The notes under the pieces were generated by a model. The model ran no database searches, was not told the origin of the DNA, and saw only the letters and a program-made list of their open reading frames with translations. Shown here in pieces: positions 34,848 to 44,440 of a stretch of 62,547 nucleotides of DNA. Made by a program: the position numbers and the translations under genes. Each line of letters opens with the position of its first letter. Within the stretch, counting starts at the first letter, position 1. Origin of the DNA: Fidelibacterota bacterium (lineage in GTDB: Bacteria > Fidelibacterota > UBA2242 > JAFGTP01); contig JAFGTP010000050.1 of the NCBI GenBank assembly GCA_016934035.1, positions 1-62,547 on the forward strand. Direction: 5' to 3'.

Positions 34848-35497
34848 CGGTTTTCTCCTTTGTCATCTAAAGTGTCCGAGTAATATTTTTTTTGGCATTC
34901 AGGACAAATTCCATGACTGAAATCAATATTTGAATGAATTGTCATATATGATTCTACATCGTCCCAAAAACCTTGATCATCACGTACTTTTTTGCAATGA
35001 AAGCAAATAGGAATCAAACGCCGGAGCTGTTTGTTTTCCTCAATTTGTGCTTTCAGGTTTTCAATCAGTTTTTTTTGATTGTCCAGGGCCTGTTTGAGTT
35101 CCAGATGAATTTCAATTCTTGCGATTAATTCCCTGGGTTTAAACGGTTTTTTTACATAGTCAACGGCCCCGGAATTCAAACCTTCTACGATAACCTCATT
35201 TTCAGCGACAGAGGTGATAAAAATGATCGGAATATCCTGTGTAGTCTGGTCTTTTTGTAGTTCCTTGCAGACTTCCAGCCCATCCATTTTGGGCATTCGA
35301 ATATCTAACAGTATCAAATCCGGATGTATTTCTTTGGCTATTCTTAAACCAATGTCTCCGTCTTCTGCGGTATGGACATAATAATTGTTATCAATGAGGA
35401 TGTATTCCAGTAATTGCCTGTTGGTCATCTCATCATCGACAACAAGGATTGTGGGTTTATTTCTTTTCAATATATTTTTTATTTCTTCCATGGTCAA
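34844..35497 (-). CDS. Response regulator with receiver domain and C-terminal zinc-ribbon-like tail
   Basis: This 217-residue protein has a receiver domain (about 15-130) with acidic pocket Asp21-Asp22, phospho-acceptor Asp65 in LLLDIRMPKMDG and Lys117 (VDYVKKPFKP). A coiled linker (about 132-158) leads to a tail with LIPICFHCKKVRDDQGFWDDVESY (Cys165, Cys168) and GICPECQKKYY (Cys198, Cys201). This tail follows PAS or REC domains in many signalling proteins and probably binds zinc. No DNA-binding or output enzyme domain is visible. No histidine kinase is adjacent, so it may be an orphan. It overlaps the carboxyltransferase start. Confidence 0.88.
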   Translation of the reverse strand: MTMEEIKNILKRNKPTILVVDDEMTNRQLLEYILIDNNYYVHTAEDGDIGLRIAKEIHPDLILLDIRMPKMDGLEVCKELQKDQTTQDIPIIFITSVAENEVIVEGLNSGAVDYVKKPFKPRELIARIEIHLELKQALDNQKKLIENLKAQIEENKQLRRLIPICFHCKKVRDDQGFWDDVESYMTIHSNIDFSHGICPECQKKYYSDTLDDKGENR

Positions 35498-35642
35498 TCA
35501 AAAAAATGTTCAACCTATAAGTTACAACATTTTTAATAAATAGTTAAAGTAAAAAAGATTAAAAGCAATTTCTATTATGGTTTTATTAAAGTAAATTACT
35601 GTTTGTTAATACCAAAGAAAATTTATTGACAAAAGGATTATT

Positions 35643-37352
35643 ATGAGCTCTGTTTTAATTATGCTGGGCATGGTTGTACTCTATGTCATTGCTTACCACA
35701 CTTATGGAAAATTTCTTGCTAAAAAGATTTTCAGATTGTCGCCGAAAAATGTCTGTCCGAGCGAGGCGCAAAGGGATGATGTAGACTATGTCCCCACAAA
35801 AAAATTCATACTGTTTGGCCATCATTTTACTTCAATAGCTGGAACCGGACCGATTGTCGGACCTGCGATTGGCATAATCTGGGGGTGGGTACCAGCATTG
35901 CTGTGGGTTTTACTTGGCTCTATTTTCATGGGGGGTGTCCATGACTTGGGTGCGCTTGTGGTTTCACTGAGAAATCAGGGCCATAGTATTGGCGATGTTG
36001 CGGATAAGTACATCGGCCGGCGGGTGCAATTAATGTTTATGGTTATTATTATGCTTGGATTATGGATTGTCATTGCGGTTTTCGGACTCATCATTGCCAT
36101 TGTATTTGATATTTTTCCACAATCAGTGCTGCCGGTGTTTTTACAAATTCCCATTGCTGTTTGGCTTGGGTATCAGTTTTACAAAAAAAAGTCCGGTTAT
36201 ATAATCAGCACTATCCTGGCGCTTATCTTACTTTATTCTTTCGTGGTTTTGGGGGCCTTTGTGCCTTTCAGACTACCTGAAATCTTTGGAGTTGACCCGG
36301 TAGGTTCTTGGACCATTATTCTTTTAATTTATGCCTATATCGCATCAACACTGCCGGTACAGGTATTGCTACAGCCAAGGGATTTTATCAATGCCTATCA
36401 ATTGTTACTGACCATGGCTCTGCTGGCCATGGGCGTGTTGTTTACAAATCCACCAATGGTTGCTCCGTCGGTCAATCTGGCTCCGGCAGGTGCTCCGTCG
36501 GTTTGGCCCATGCTGTTTGTTATCATAGCTTGCGGGGCTATTTCCGGATTCCATGCCTTGGTTTCCTCCGGAACATCATCCAAACAATGTGACAAGGAAC
36601 CCAGCGCCCTGTTTGTTGGATACGGAAGCATGCTGACCGAAGGCATGCTGGCAGTTTTTGTCATCCTTGCCTGTGGTGCCGGTATCGGTTTGGGGCTGGA
36701 ACATGAAGGCGAATTATTAAGAGGTACGGAAGCCTTTCGCCAGCATTATCAAAACTGGCAGGCCGTTCAGGGAATGGGATCGAAAATTCATGCTTTTGTT
36801 TCCGGAAGTACCAATATGGTTTCAAAACTTGGAATTCCCCCTCAGATCATTGTTACATTAATGGGTGTCTTTATTGCTTCTTTTGCTGCCACTACTCTTG
36901 ATACTGCCACTCGCTTGCAACGGTATGTTGTTGCTGAATGTGCCCGAAGTATTAACTTGAAATTTTTTACCCAAAAACATGCTGCAACGGCCTTTGCCGT
37001 GATTACAGCGCTGATTTTGGCATTTTATAATGGTACAGGAAAAGGAGCATTGGTGCTGTGGCCTCTTTTCGGAACCTGCAATCAACTTTTGGCAGGTTTG
37101 TCATTATTGGTAATCACGGTTTATCTCATCAGAAAAAAAGTGACTTATGGGTTCACCATGATACCGATGATATTTATGTTTGTCATGACCAGTTGGGCCA
37201 TGAAAATCAACCTGGTTAATTTTTATAATCAAAAAAACTGGTTACTTGTTTTTGTTGGTACGATCATCTTAATTCTGGAAATATGGATAATTATTGAAAC
37301 AGTCATCCTGTTGTTGAAAAATAAAGGTATTTCACAAATTCACACAAATTAG
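35643..37352 (+). CDS. cstA: Carbon starvation protein A (peptide or pyruvate transporter family)
   Basis: This 569-residue membrane protein has about 14 to 16 helices. It opens with MLGMVVLYVIAYHTYGKF and carries the family blocks HFTSIAGTGPIVGPAIG (about 61-77), GSIFMGGVHDLGALVVSLR (about 93-111), FHALVSSGTSSKQCDKE and FIASFAATTLDTATRLQRYV (about 404-423). CstA-family members import peptides or pyruvate under starvation. Its size is smaller than E. coli CstA (about 700) and nearer the CstA-like shorter forms. It is divergent from the response regulator operon; no clear promoter was read in the 145-base gap. Confidence 0.93.
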   Translation: MSSVLIMLGMVVLYVIAYHTYGKFLAKKIFRLSPKNVCPSEAQRDDVDYVPTKKFILFGHHFTSIAGTGPIVGPAIGIIWGWVPALLWVLLGSIFMGGVHDLGALVVSLRNQGHSIGDVADKYIGRRVQLMFMVIIMLGLWIVIAVFGLIIAIVFDIFPQSVLPVFLQIPIAVWLGYQFYKKKSGYIISTILALILLYSFVVLGAFVPFRLPEIFGVDPVGSWTIILLIYAYIASTLPVQVLLQPRDFINAYQLLLTMALLAMGVLFTNPPMVAPSVNLAPAGAPSVWPMLFVIIACGAISGFHALVSSGTSSKQCDKEPSALFVGYGSMLTEGMLAVFVILACGAGIGLGLEHEGELLRGTEAFRQHYQNWQAVQGMGSKIHAFVSGSTNMVSKLGIPPQIIVTLMGVFIASFAATTLDTATRLQRYVVAECARSINLKFFTQKHAATAFAVITALILAFYNGTGKGALVLWPLFGTCNQLLAGLSLLVITVYLIRKKVTYGFTMIPMIFMFVMTSWAMKINLVNFYNQKNWLLVFVGTIILILEIWIIIETVILLLKNKGISQIHTN

Positions 37353-37500
37353 TATATTTGGCACTGTTCATTGGCGAAAAATATGACACAAAGTCGGAAA
37401 AATTTCTGACATTACAATCCTAGGATGTGTGATATAAATGGTATTTTTGTTGCATAAGAAGCGCCCCGTGATAAAGTTTCAGTAAATAAAGGAGCAATCA

Positions 37501-38139
37501 GTGGTACAAAAAAGTAAGAAAAAAAATGAAAAAAATAAAAATGAAGATGTAATTGTGGAGATTTCTTCAAGGATGGTCAATGAAACAGATGATAGCAAGG
37601 TTGAAAAATTTCAGGATCAGGATATCAGAGATAAAAAAGAAAAATTTATGAAGAAAAATGAAAAATTCGTTTCTCAGAAAAAGGTTGAAGAACTGGAATC
37701 AGAATTGGAAAAACAAAAAATTGCTTTTGATGAAATGAAAGACAAATACTATCGGCTTGCTGCAGAATTTGACAATTTTAAAAAGAGAATGGCCAAGGAA
37801 TTTGAAACTATAAATAAATATGCCGGAGAAAAAGTATTAAAAGAGATTCTTACGGTTTTTGATGACATTGTCAGGGCTGTTGAGAATGAACCTGAACTGG
37901 AAAATAATGAGTCCACAGGCCTGGGAATGATTTATAAAAAATTTCAAAAAATTTTATATGATATGGAAGTCAAGCCTATTGAAGCCCTGGGTAAGGAATT
38001 TAATCCGGACTTTCATCATGCCCTGATGGTGCGTGAAGAAGAGGGTGTTGAGCCAGATCTTATTGTCGAAGAATTTGAAAAAGGATACACATTTAAAGAG
38101 AAAGTCATCAAACATTCGAAAGTCGTGGTGAGCAGATAA
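37501..38139 (+). CDS. grpE: Nucleotide exchange factor GrpE
   Basis: This 212-residue protein starts at GTG 37501 with AAAGGAGC upstream. It has a long charged N-terminal part predicted as coiled coil (about 50-100), then [23 protein letters not shown] and [24 protein letters not shown], the GrpE signature with GKEFNPxxHxAL. It drives ADP release from DnaK. dnaJ follows two bases later; dnaK is not in the window. The upstream 148 bases show no CIRCE element. Confidence 0.95.
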   Translation: MVQKSKKKNEKNKNEDVIVEISSRMVNETDDSKVEKFQDQDIRDKKEKFMKKNEKFVSQKKVEELESELEKQKIAFDEMKDKYYRLAAEFDNFKKRMAKEFETINKYAGEKVLKEILTVFDDIVRAVENEPELENNESTGLGMIYKKFQKILYDMEVKPIEALGKEFNPDFHHALMVREEEGVEPDLIVEEFEKGYTFKEKVIKHSKVVVSR

Positions 38140-38141
38140 AG

Positions 38142-39278
38142 ATGGGAAAAGATTATTATTCATTATTAGGTATCAGCCGGGGCGCCTCGCAGGAGGATAT
38201 TAAAAAAGCCTATCGTAAAATGGCTGTCAAATACCATCCTGACAAAAATCCTGGCAATAAAGAAGCAGAAGAAAAATTCAAGGAAGTTTCCGAGGCTTAT
38301 TCTGTTCTTTCCGATGAAAAGAAAAAATCGCTCTACGACCAGTTTGGTGAAGCCGGCTTAAAAGGAGGCGCTGCTGGTAGTGGCGGGTTTAGTGATTTTG
38401 GATTTGATTTATCCGATGCTCTGCGTACTTTTATGAATGGCTTTGGCGGATTTGGCGGATTTGATGATTTTTTTGGCGGGAGTTCAGCCGGTGGCAGCCG
38501 CCGCGGTCCGCAACGAGGGGGAAATTTAAAAATAAAAGTAAAATTAACCCTGGAAGAAATTAGTACCGGTGTCGAAAAAAAAATCCGTATTAAGCGAATG
38601 GATAAATGTGATAAATGCAATGGAACAGGAACCGAACCCGGAACCCAATTAAAAACCTGTCCTGCCTGCCATGGGAACGGAGAAATCCGCCATATTTCAC
38701 GCTCATTTTTCGGCCAGGTAGTCAATGTTCAGCAATGCTCTACCTGCCATGGAGAAGGTAAAATTCCAGAAAAAGCCTGTTTAAAATGTGGCGGCACTGG
38801 CCGTATCAACGAAAGTAAATTAGTCAGTATCAAAGTTCCTGCCGGTGTAGCTACCGGTAATTATATAACTCTTAGAGGTGAAGGCAATATCGGGTTACGT
38901 GGTGCTCCCTATGGTGATCTGATTGTTCTGTTTGAGGAAAAAGAACATCCCTTTTTTACACGAAATGACAATGATATTTATATTGATATGCATATCAGTC
39001 CTGCAGAAGCAGCCCTGGGCACTGAGGTAAAAGTTGACACCCTGACCGGTGCTGTAAAAATGGTCATTCCGCCTGGTACTCAGCCGGGTAAATTGCTGAG
39101 AATGAAAAATAAAGGCCTTTCAGATCCGCACAATGGTCATAAAGGAGATCAGATTGTCCGAATACGGGTGGATATTCCAACAAAATTAAAAGGTAAACTT
39201 AATAAACTCTACACTGAACTATTAAAGGAAGAAAAAGCTGCTAATATTTTGGGCGAAAGGTTTACTAAGATCGAATAA
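38142..39278 (+). CDS. dnaJ: Chaperone DnaJ
   Basis: This 378-residue protein is a full type I DnaJ. It has a J domain (about 3-70) with the HPD motif in KYHPDKNPG, a Gly/Phe-rich stretch (about 75-120, [13 protein letters not shown]), then four zinc repeats [24 protein letters not shown] and CLKCGGTG. C-terminal substrate-binding domains follow, with [18 protein letters not shown] and [17 protein letters not shown]. It stimulates DnaK. It shares its promoter with grpE. Confidence 0.97.
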   Translation: MGKDYYSLLGISRGASQEDIKKAYRKMAVKYHPDKNPGNKEAEEKFKEVSEAYSVLSDEKKKSLYDQFGEAGLKGGAAGSGGFSDFGFDLSDALRTFMNGFGGFGGFDDFFGGSSAGGSRRGPQRGGNLKIKVKLTLEEISTGVEKKIRIKRMDKCDKCNGTGTEPGTQLKTCPACHGNGEIRHISRSFFGQVVNVQQCSTCHGEGKIPEKACLKCGGTGRINESKLVSIKVPAGVATGNYITLRGEGNIGLRGAPYGDLIVLFEEKEHPFFTRNDNDIYIDMHISPAEAALGTEVKVDTLTGAVKMVIPPGTQPGKLLRMKNKGLSDPHNGHKGDQIVRIRVDIPTKLKGKLNKLYTELLKEEKAANILGERFTKIE

Positions 39279-39313
39279 TTTTTTTTAGATAACATTTTTA
39301 TTTAATAGGAAAA

Positions 39314-39739
39314 ATGCTAAATTTAACACGACGTGAAAAAAATGTCTTATTGTATTTGGTTTTTTTATATATTGCAGGATCTGCAATCTTTTTTGGTAAA
39401 AAAGTTTTTTTTAAAGTTGATGACAATTTAACTGATAACCGGGTAATTGAAACTAATTTTAAAAAATTGGCCGATCAGGTTGATTCAAACTTCTTTAGTT
39501 CGGAGTTTTCTGATGTTAAAGATAGTACTGAAACACCTGTAAGCCTTTGCATCAACATCAATAAGGCAACCAAAGAAGATTTAATGAAAATTAAGGGTAT
39601 TGGCTCTGCAACTGCTGAGAAAATAATAGAATATCGTTTGTCAAATGGTAATTTCAATTCAATAAATGAATTGACAAAAATTCATGGTATTGGGGAAAAA
39701 ACTTTAGAAAGAATTAAAGGCGAGGTTACAATTGAATGA
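39314..39739 (+). CDS. ComEA-like helix-hairpin-helix protein with membrane anchor
   Basis: This 141-residue protein has one transmembrane helix (about 12-30) and a variable linker. A C-terminal pair of helix-hairpin-helix motifs (about 78-141) reads INKATKEDLMKIKGIGSATAEKI and LTKIHGIGEKTLERIKG. That is the DNA-binding module of ComEA, which receives DNA in natural transformation. The anchor puts the HhH domain in the periplasm. It is the first gene of a tightly packed run of four whose later members resemble PilM and PilN. No comEC or comF is nearby. Confidence 0.85.
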   Translation: MLNLTRREKNVLLYLVFLYIAGSAIFFGKKVFFKVDDNLTDNRVIETNFKKLADQVDSNFFSSEFSDVKDSTETPVSLCININKATKEDLMKIKGIGSATAEKIIEYRLSNGNFNSINELTKIHGIGEKTLERIKGEVTIE

Positions 39740-40493
39740 AAAATTTTTAGTTAATGGTGCTATTCCTGAATATAAACCAGGTTTAGGAAGGTTTTTAAAC
39801 ATAGTCGCATTTGTACTCATGGCAGTTTTAATATTAGTTATCATTTTACCGACATTGGTCTGGGAAGAAGAAGAGGCCATACAGAATCTCAGTAGAAAAA
39901 GAATGTCTATTATTTACAAAGTCGAAGATTTTTATCACAAAATGAGTGATAATTACAACGAAGATCCTGAAATGGCGATCAAAATTGTCAGTGCCTTAAG
40001 AGACAGTACCGTTGCAGACAGCAATTTCCATGGCAAACAGCTTTTAAATCTTGATGGTAAGACCTATGAGTTTGATGTGATGAAAGACCTTTTTAAATCC
40101 TTCGATACAACCTTTGCTATTTCCTATAGTTTAAAAGACACTGTTATTGATACATTGTATAGGGTTACCCGCTGGAATGAATCTTTAAGGGGATTTGACA
40201 CCTTGAGCGTTAGTTCAACAGCATTGAGCTCTGTCGATGCCGATACTGTTCTGGGAATGGAAACTGTAGCTCGTCCTGCAACTCTGACGTATTATAATCA
40301 ATATTACCTGACCAGTGAATTTGCATACAGACCCCTGATTGATAAAAAATACATTGTTGAATTCAGTGATGAAGAACCGATCACAATTAAAGATCCAATT
40401 GATTTTACATATGAAGAACCCCGATATGTTTTCTTCTCATTCCAGGATTCTTCCCATGGTTTTATCAGAAATGGAGAACCAAGCTGGAAATAA
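39732..40493 (+). CDS. Unknown bitopic inner-membrane protein of the comEA-pil-like operon
   Basis: The start is TTG at 39732 (GCGAGG upstream), overlapping the comEA end by eight bases; no in-frame ATG nearby is better. The 253-residue product has a short cytoplasmic N-terminus, a transmembrane helix at about 22-43 (LNIVAFVLMAVLILVIILPTLV) and a large periplasmic part with a predicted helix (EEAIQNLSRKRMSIIYKVEDFYHKM) followed by mainly beta structure. The topology resembles PilN/PilO- or GspL/GspM-type alignment proteins, but I see no sequence signature. Function is inferred from position only, directly before the PilM-like gene. Confidence 0.55.
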   Translation: MNEKFLVNGAIPEYKPGLGRFLNIVAFVLMAVLILVIILPTLVWEEEEAIQNLSRKRMSIIYKVEDFYHKMSDNYNEDPEMAIKIVSALRDSTVADSNFHGKQLLNLDGKTYEFDVMKDLFKSFDTTFAISYSLKDTVIDTLYRVTRWNESLRGFDTLSVSSTALSSVDADTVLGMETVARPATLTYYNQYYLTSEFAYRPLIDKKYIVEFSDEEPITIKDPIDFTYEEPRYVFFSFQDSSHGFIRNGEPSWK

Positions 40494-40496
40494 GTA

Positions 40497-41417
40497 ATGC
40501 AATGGATATCCCTCTCTGACTATTCCATTATCTATGGGATATGCGAAAATAAATCTTACAGTGACACTATCAGCAGATTATTTAAGAAAAATCTTGCGTC
40601 ATCGGCTGATAGTGTTTCTTATTTATATGAAATAAAAAAACATCTACAATCCATCTTTAGCTTTTTTGAACAGGATAAACCAACCGACCGAAAAGTGGCC
40701 TTTACAATTCCAAGCGATAAAGCAGAGATATTGTTCAATCATGTTGAGACAGGCCTGGAGGAAAACCAGGTTAATGAAGTCTTGGATTGGCGCGTAAAAA
40801 ATTCTCTGCCGGATTCAGATAAATTATTTATTCAACACTATTTCTTGAATAAAAAAGAAGAAACACAGGAAGAACGTTATCTGACTGTTGCTGTTCAATC
40901 GGAACTTAGAAACATCATCGCAAAAACCGCCCTTTCTTATGGATTTGAGCCAGTGCTTTTGGATTTGGGAATCCTCTCCGCTTATAAACTTTTATCAAAA
41001 TCCTTTCCCCTGCAAGCCTATGAAAATTGGGGATTGTGGAAAATCGGCAAGGAAAATGATGTTCAAAATCTATTGGTTTTTAATGACGGGGAAATGTACC
41101 ATATCAGTTTTATCAGCGATAATAGCCTTGATATCACGGTTCTGCAAAATACAAATCCGCAAAAGTATGATACCATCTTTCTAGAAAATCTGATGAACAA
41201 TAATTTTGACAATTTAAATTTTGAAAAATTCTTTATTTACTCAACGTCACCCAATAACATTTTTGTACAGAAGAGAATGGATGCCAATGCCCAACAGATC
41301 ATTAATCCTTTGCCTGTATTGTCAAAATATAAAGTACGAATTGAACAGAAATATTTAACCAATAAGTTGGGAGTCTCACAATTCAGCGAGATTGCCGGCT
41401 TGATCTCAAGGTTTTAG
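40497..41417 (+). CDS. Divergent PilM-like (actin-fold) pilus assembly ATPase-like protein
   Basis: This 306-residue soluble protein resembles the middle of PilM. The stretch from about 60 to 160 has RKVAFTIPSDKAEILFNHVETGL, then VNEVLDWRVKNSLPDSD and ERYLTVAVQSELRNII, and finally YGFEPVLLDLGILSAYKLL. This matches the PilM order: IP-S/D block, ExxxxxxWxxxxxxP, VAxxxxxIxxYxxxxxxAGLEPxxLD. The N-terminus lacks the usual GIDIGSxxVK nucleotide-binding start (it begins MQWISLSDYSIIYGICENK), so ATP binding is doubtful. PilM sits on the cytoplasmic face and binds the PilN N-terminus; the next gene is PilN-like, which supports the call. Confidence 0.55.
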   Translation: MQWISLSDYSIIYGICENKSYSDTISRLFKKNLASSADSVSYLYEIKKHLQSIFSFFEQDKPTDRKVAFTIPSDKAEILFNHVETGLEENQVNEVLDWRVKNSLPDSDKLFIQHYFLNKKEETQEERYLTVAVQSELRNIIAKTALSYGFEPVLLDLGILSAYKLLSKSFPLQAYENWGLWKIGKENDVQNLLVFNDGEMYHISFISDNSLDITVLQNTNPQKYDTIFLENLMNNNFDNLNFEKFFIYSTSPNNIFVQKRMDANAQQIINPLPVLSKYKVRIEQKYLTNKLGVSQFSEIAGLISRF

Positions 41418-41425
41418 GAATGACA

Positions 41426-42427
41426 ATGTCTATCAGCATCAATCTGTTCAATAATAAAGGCTTACAAACCGAAGATAGTTTCCTAGATATACCCCAATCA
41501 GACGTCCTAATTCCACAATCTCCGGTAATAAAAGGTGATGTCACCGATGAAAATAAGAAAAAATTTGACGAAATTAAGAAGGACCTTGACAGTAAAATTC
41601 TGGCCGATGAAAAAAATAAAAGAAAAAATAAGGATAAAAAAAGGCTGAACGCCGGAGTATTTTTCTCTTTTTTCTTGATCCTGCTGATTGGCGCCGGAAT
41701 CCTGTATCTGTTTAACTATACCAATATTCCCAACAAAGTGTTCGACAAATTATCGCAATGGAAAACCAATGGAAAATTCAACGAGACACCCAAAACCGAC
41801 CGGGATTCCGGGTTTGGTTTACCAGAAAATTATGTGACCTCTGAAATTGTCAATCAAATTATTGAAAAAAGCAAAGATCTGAGTCTGATAAGCGGTATTC
41901 TGGAATTACTTCCTGAAAATGTTCAAATTATGGATTTTTATATAAAAAATGATAATCTCAGTCTGATTTGCCTGGTAAAAGATATTATCAGTGGTGAGAA
42001 TATTAAGTTTTACATCTACAATCATAAAGATTCCTTTAAACCGGAATTGTTTTATATTGAAAAAACTGAGGATGAAAAAAATTATCAAATCACCTCTTTA
42101 TCTAATATTCTGGTAAATCCCGTCACCGACCACAAATATATTTATCTTGAGGACAGACAGCTGACCGGTTATTTGACGGCAACGGCAAATCAATCCGGTG
42201 TTGAAATGGAACCTCTGACTATATCCAAAAGAGACCCTGCACTTATTCGCAGCGGTTTTATTTACCTGACAGGATCAAAAAGCAGTATTGTCCATTTTTT
42301 TCGATCCTTATCTTCCAAAAGAATAAACATTTCCTATGATGAAATGGAAATAAAATCGCCCGATACCTCATCAGCAAAGACAGTCTATGACATCAAAATC
42401 GGGATAACCATCTTTCCTCAGAAATAA
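41426..42427 (+). CDS. Divergent PilN-like bitopic protein with cytoplasmic INLF motif
   Basis: I start at ATG 41426, which has TAGGA at the right distance, not at the ATG six bases earlier. The 333-residue product begins MSISINLFNN, recalling the PilN N-terminal INL[LF] motif that docks into PilM. A long charged cytoplasmic stretch (about 10-73), one transmembrane helix (about 75-97) and a large periplasmic domain with beta strands follow. Order and topology fit PilM-PilN of type IV pili or the GspL/GspM equivalents of type II secretion. It is much longer than typical PilN (about 200), as if PilO-type sequence were fused. Low sequence identity makes this a hypothesis. Confidence 0.5.
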   Translation: MSISINLFNNKGLQTEDSFLDIPQSDVLIPQSPVIKGDVTDENKKKFDEIKKDLDSKILADEKNKRKNKDKKRLNAGVFFSFFLILLIGAGILYLFNYTNIPNKVFDKLSQWKTNGKFNETPKTDRDSGFGLPENYVTSEIVNQIIEKSKDLSLISGILELLPENVQIMDFYIKNDNLSLICLVKDIISGENIKFYIYNHKDSFKPELFYIEKTEDEKNYQITSLSNILVNPVTDHKYIYLEDRQLTGYLTATANQSGVEMEPLTISKRDPALIRSGFIYLTGSKSSIVHFFRSLSSKRINISYDEMEIKSPDTSSAKTVYDIKIGITIFPQK

Positions 42428-42432
42428 TCCCT

Positions 42433-42996
42433 ATGATCAGGATCATTGCAGGCAGGTTTAAAGGACACAAACTTAAAAGTGGTCTGGATAGACATGGATT
42501 TCGACCCACGAAAGACCGGGTGAAAGAAAGTTTATTTTCCATTTTGGGTAATCTGGAAGGGAAAAAAGTATTGGATATTTTTGCGGGTTCAGGCAATCTG
42601 GGTTTTGAAGCCTTGTCCAGGGGGGCCGTTCAGGTGACCTTTGTAGAAAATAATTTCCAGCAATGCCAGATCATTCGGGACAATGCTGAAAAAATCCATG
42701 TGGCTCATATGGTCCGAATCATGAAACAAAACGGATTCAGGTATTTGGAAAAATTAACCGAGTCCTTTGACCTTGTCCTGGCCGACCCGCCGTACCAATT
42801 TAACGAGATGGGAAAATTGGTTAATTTGATGGTTAAAAAATTGCCGGACACGCAAATTGTATTGGAAACTGCACCCGAAATAGATATCACTAAAACTATA
42901 CAGAGATTTAATCCTGTTGAAAAAAAATATGGAAATACAAAATTAATAATATATAAGGTAGAGAATGAAAAATGCACTGTATCCGGGGACATTTGA
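42433..42996 (+). CDS. rsmD: 16S rRNA (guanine966-N2)-methyltransferase
   Basis: This 187-residue Rossmann-fold methyltransferase begins MIRIIAGRFKGHKL and has RPTKDRVKESLFSIL, the SAM-binding VLDIFAGSGNLGFEALSRGA and the catalytic NPPY-like ADPPY in DLVLADPPYQF. The family methylates G966 in helix 31 of 16S rRNA. Its end overlaps the coaD start by 32 bases, so translation of the two is tightly linked, as in many bacteria where rsmD-coaD are paired. Confidence 0.94.
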   Translation: MIRIIAGRFKGHKLKSGLDRHGFRPTKDRVKESLFSILGNLEGKKVLDIFAGSGNLGFEALSRGAVQVTFVENNFQQCQIIRDNAEKIHVAHMVRIMKQNGFRYLEKLTESFDLVLADPPYQFNEMGKLVNLMVKKLPDTQIVLETAPEIDITKTIQRFNPVEKKYGNTKLIIYKVENEKCTVSGDI

Positions 42997-43450
42997 TCCA
43001 ATCACAAATGGCCATATCGATATTCTAAACCGAGCGGCATCGATCTTTGATCATGTTCATATCGCTGTAGCACGAAACCTAAATAAACAGCCCTTTTTCT
43101 CAGCGGAAGAACGGGTGCAGCTGATCAAGGATTGTACCCTTGATTTTAAAAATATATCTGTCGATTTTTTTGATGGTTTGGTTGTAAATTATGCGGAAAA
43201 AATCGGGGCCACAGTTATTATTCGGGGACTGAGAGCGATTTCAGATTTTGAGTTTGAATTTCAGATGGCATTGATGAATCGAAAATTAAAAAAAGATATT
43301 GATTCCGTCTTTTTTATGCCAAGCGTTAAAAATTCCTATTTAAGTTCCAGTGTGGTCAGGGAAATAGCGCTCTTTGATGGTAATATTAGAGAATTTGTTC
43401 CGGTGAATGTCGAAAAAGCATTAAAAGATAAATTAAGGAGTATAAAATGA
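42965..43450 (+). CDS. coaD: Phosphopantetheine adenylyltransferase
   Basis: This 161-residue protein has the nucleotidyltransferase start ALYPGTFDPITNGHIDILNRA with the HIGH-like NGHI, and the C-terminal signature SSVVREIALFDGNI. RGLRAISDFEFEFQMALMNR is also diagnostic. It makes dephospho-CoA from phosphopantetheine and ATP. It overlaps rsmD and abuts pta by a four-base overlap (ATGA). Confidence 0.96.
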   Translation: MKNALYPGTFDPITNGHIDILNRAASIFDHVHIAVARNLNKQPFFSAEERVQLIKDCTLDFKNISVDFFDGLVVNYAEKIGATVIIRGLRAISDFEFEFQMALMNRKLKKDIDSVFFMPSVKNSYLSSSVVREIALFDGNIREFVPVNVEKALKDKLRSIK

Positions 43451-44427
43451 AACTGATTAATTCCATTAGAGAAGAAGCCAAAAAAAAGAGTAAAAATATC
43501 GTCCTTCCGGAGTCTCATGATGAGCGTGTATTAAAAGGTGCAGCCATCCTGTTGTCAGATAAAATAACCCGGGTCACCCTGATTGGTAATGAAGCAAAAA
43601 TAAAAAAGCATGCAGCTGAAATCGGAGTCCACCTGGACGGTGCAACCTTTTATGATCCTGAGACCTGGGAGCAGTTTGATGTATTTGCTCAAGCTTATTA
43701 TGCAAAAAGAAAACATAAAGGAATGACTATCGAAGAAGCCAGGCAGATAATGAAAGACGTAACATTTTTCGGGGCCATGCTGGTAGACCAGGGAATGGCT
43801 GACGGATGTCTTTCCGGCGCTGATACATCCACCGGTAATGTTATGCGGGCGGCGCTCCACATTATTGGTACGGCACCGGGAGTTAAAACTGTTTCCAGTG
43901 ACTTCATTATGATCACTCCTGATGAATCAAAAATCTGGAGTTTTGCTGACTGTGCTGTTATGCCGGACCCGACTGCTGAACAATTGGCTGATATCGCTAT
44001 TTCTTCGGCCGATACACACAAAAAAGTGGTGGGAGAAGAACCGCGTGTTGCGATGTTGTCCTTTTCAACAAAAGGAAGCGCAAAACATTCGGTTGTGGAC
44101 AAAGTCATTGCCGCCACCCGGATCGTCAAAGAAAAAAGACCGGATATCATGATTGACGGTGAATTACAAGCAGATGCTGCCATCGTTGCCGCTGTTGGCT
44201 CCAAAAAAGCTCCCGGAAGCAATGTCGCCGGTAAAGCCAATGTCCTGGTATTTCCTGACCTAAGCGCTGGAAATATTGGTTATAAACTGGTACAACGAAT
44301 TGCCGGTTGTGAGGCTGTTGGCCCGATTATCCAGGGCCTTGCCAAACCATTAAACGATCTGTCAAGAGGATGTAGCGTTGATGATATCGTAAATGTTTCA
44401 GCGATTCTGGCCAATATGTGCGATTAG
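43447..44427 (+). CDS. pta: Phosphate acetyltransferase (short form)
   Basis: This 326-residue protein corresponds to the catalytic PTA_PTB domain without the DRTGG extension. It begins [33 protein letters not shown] and contains [54 protein letters not shown], and [29 protein letters not shown] near the C-terminus. It interconverts acetyl-CoA and acetyl phosphate. No ackA is adjacent, which is common in these genomes. fmdB follows at 14 bases. Confidence 0.94.
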   Translation: MKLINSIREEAKKKSKNIVLPESHDERVLKGAAILLSDKITRVTLIGNEAKIKKHAAEIGVHLDGATFYDPETWEQFDVFAQAYYAKRKHKGMTIEEARQIMKDVTFFGAMLVDQGMADGCLSGADTSTGNVMRAALHIIGTAPGVKTVSSDFIMITPDESKIWSFADCAVMPDPTAEQLADIAISSADTHKKVVGEEPRVAMLSFSTKGSAKHSVVDKVIAATRIVKEKRPDIMIDGELQADAAIVAAVGSKKAPGSNVAGKANVLVFPDLSAGNIGYKLVQRIAGCEAVGPIIQGLAKPLNDLSRGCSVDDIVNVSAILANMCD

Positions 44428-44440
44428 GAGGGAAGATGAT

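Noticed and set aside
37353..37500. CIRCE element or heat-shock promoter before grpE
   Set aside because: No TTAGCACTC-N9-GAGTGCTAA inverted repeat is present, and no convincing sigma32 box was found.
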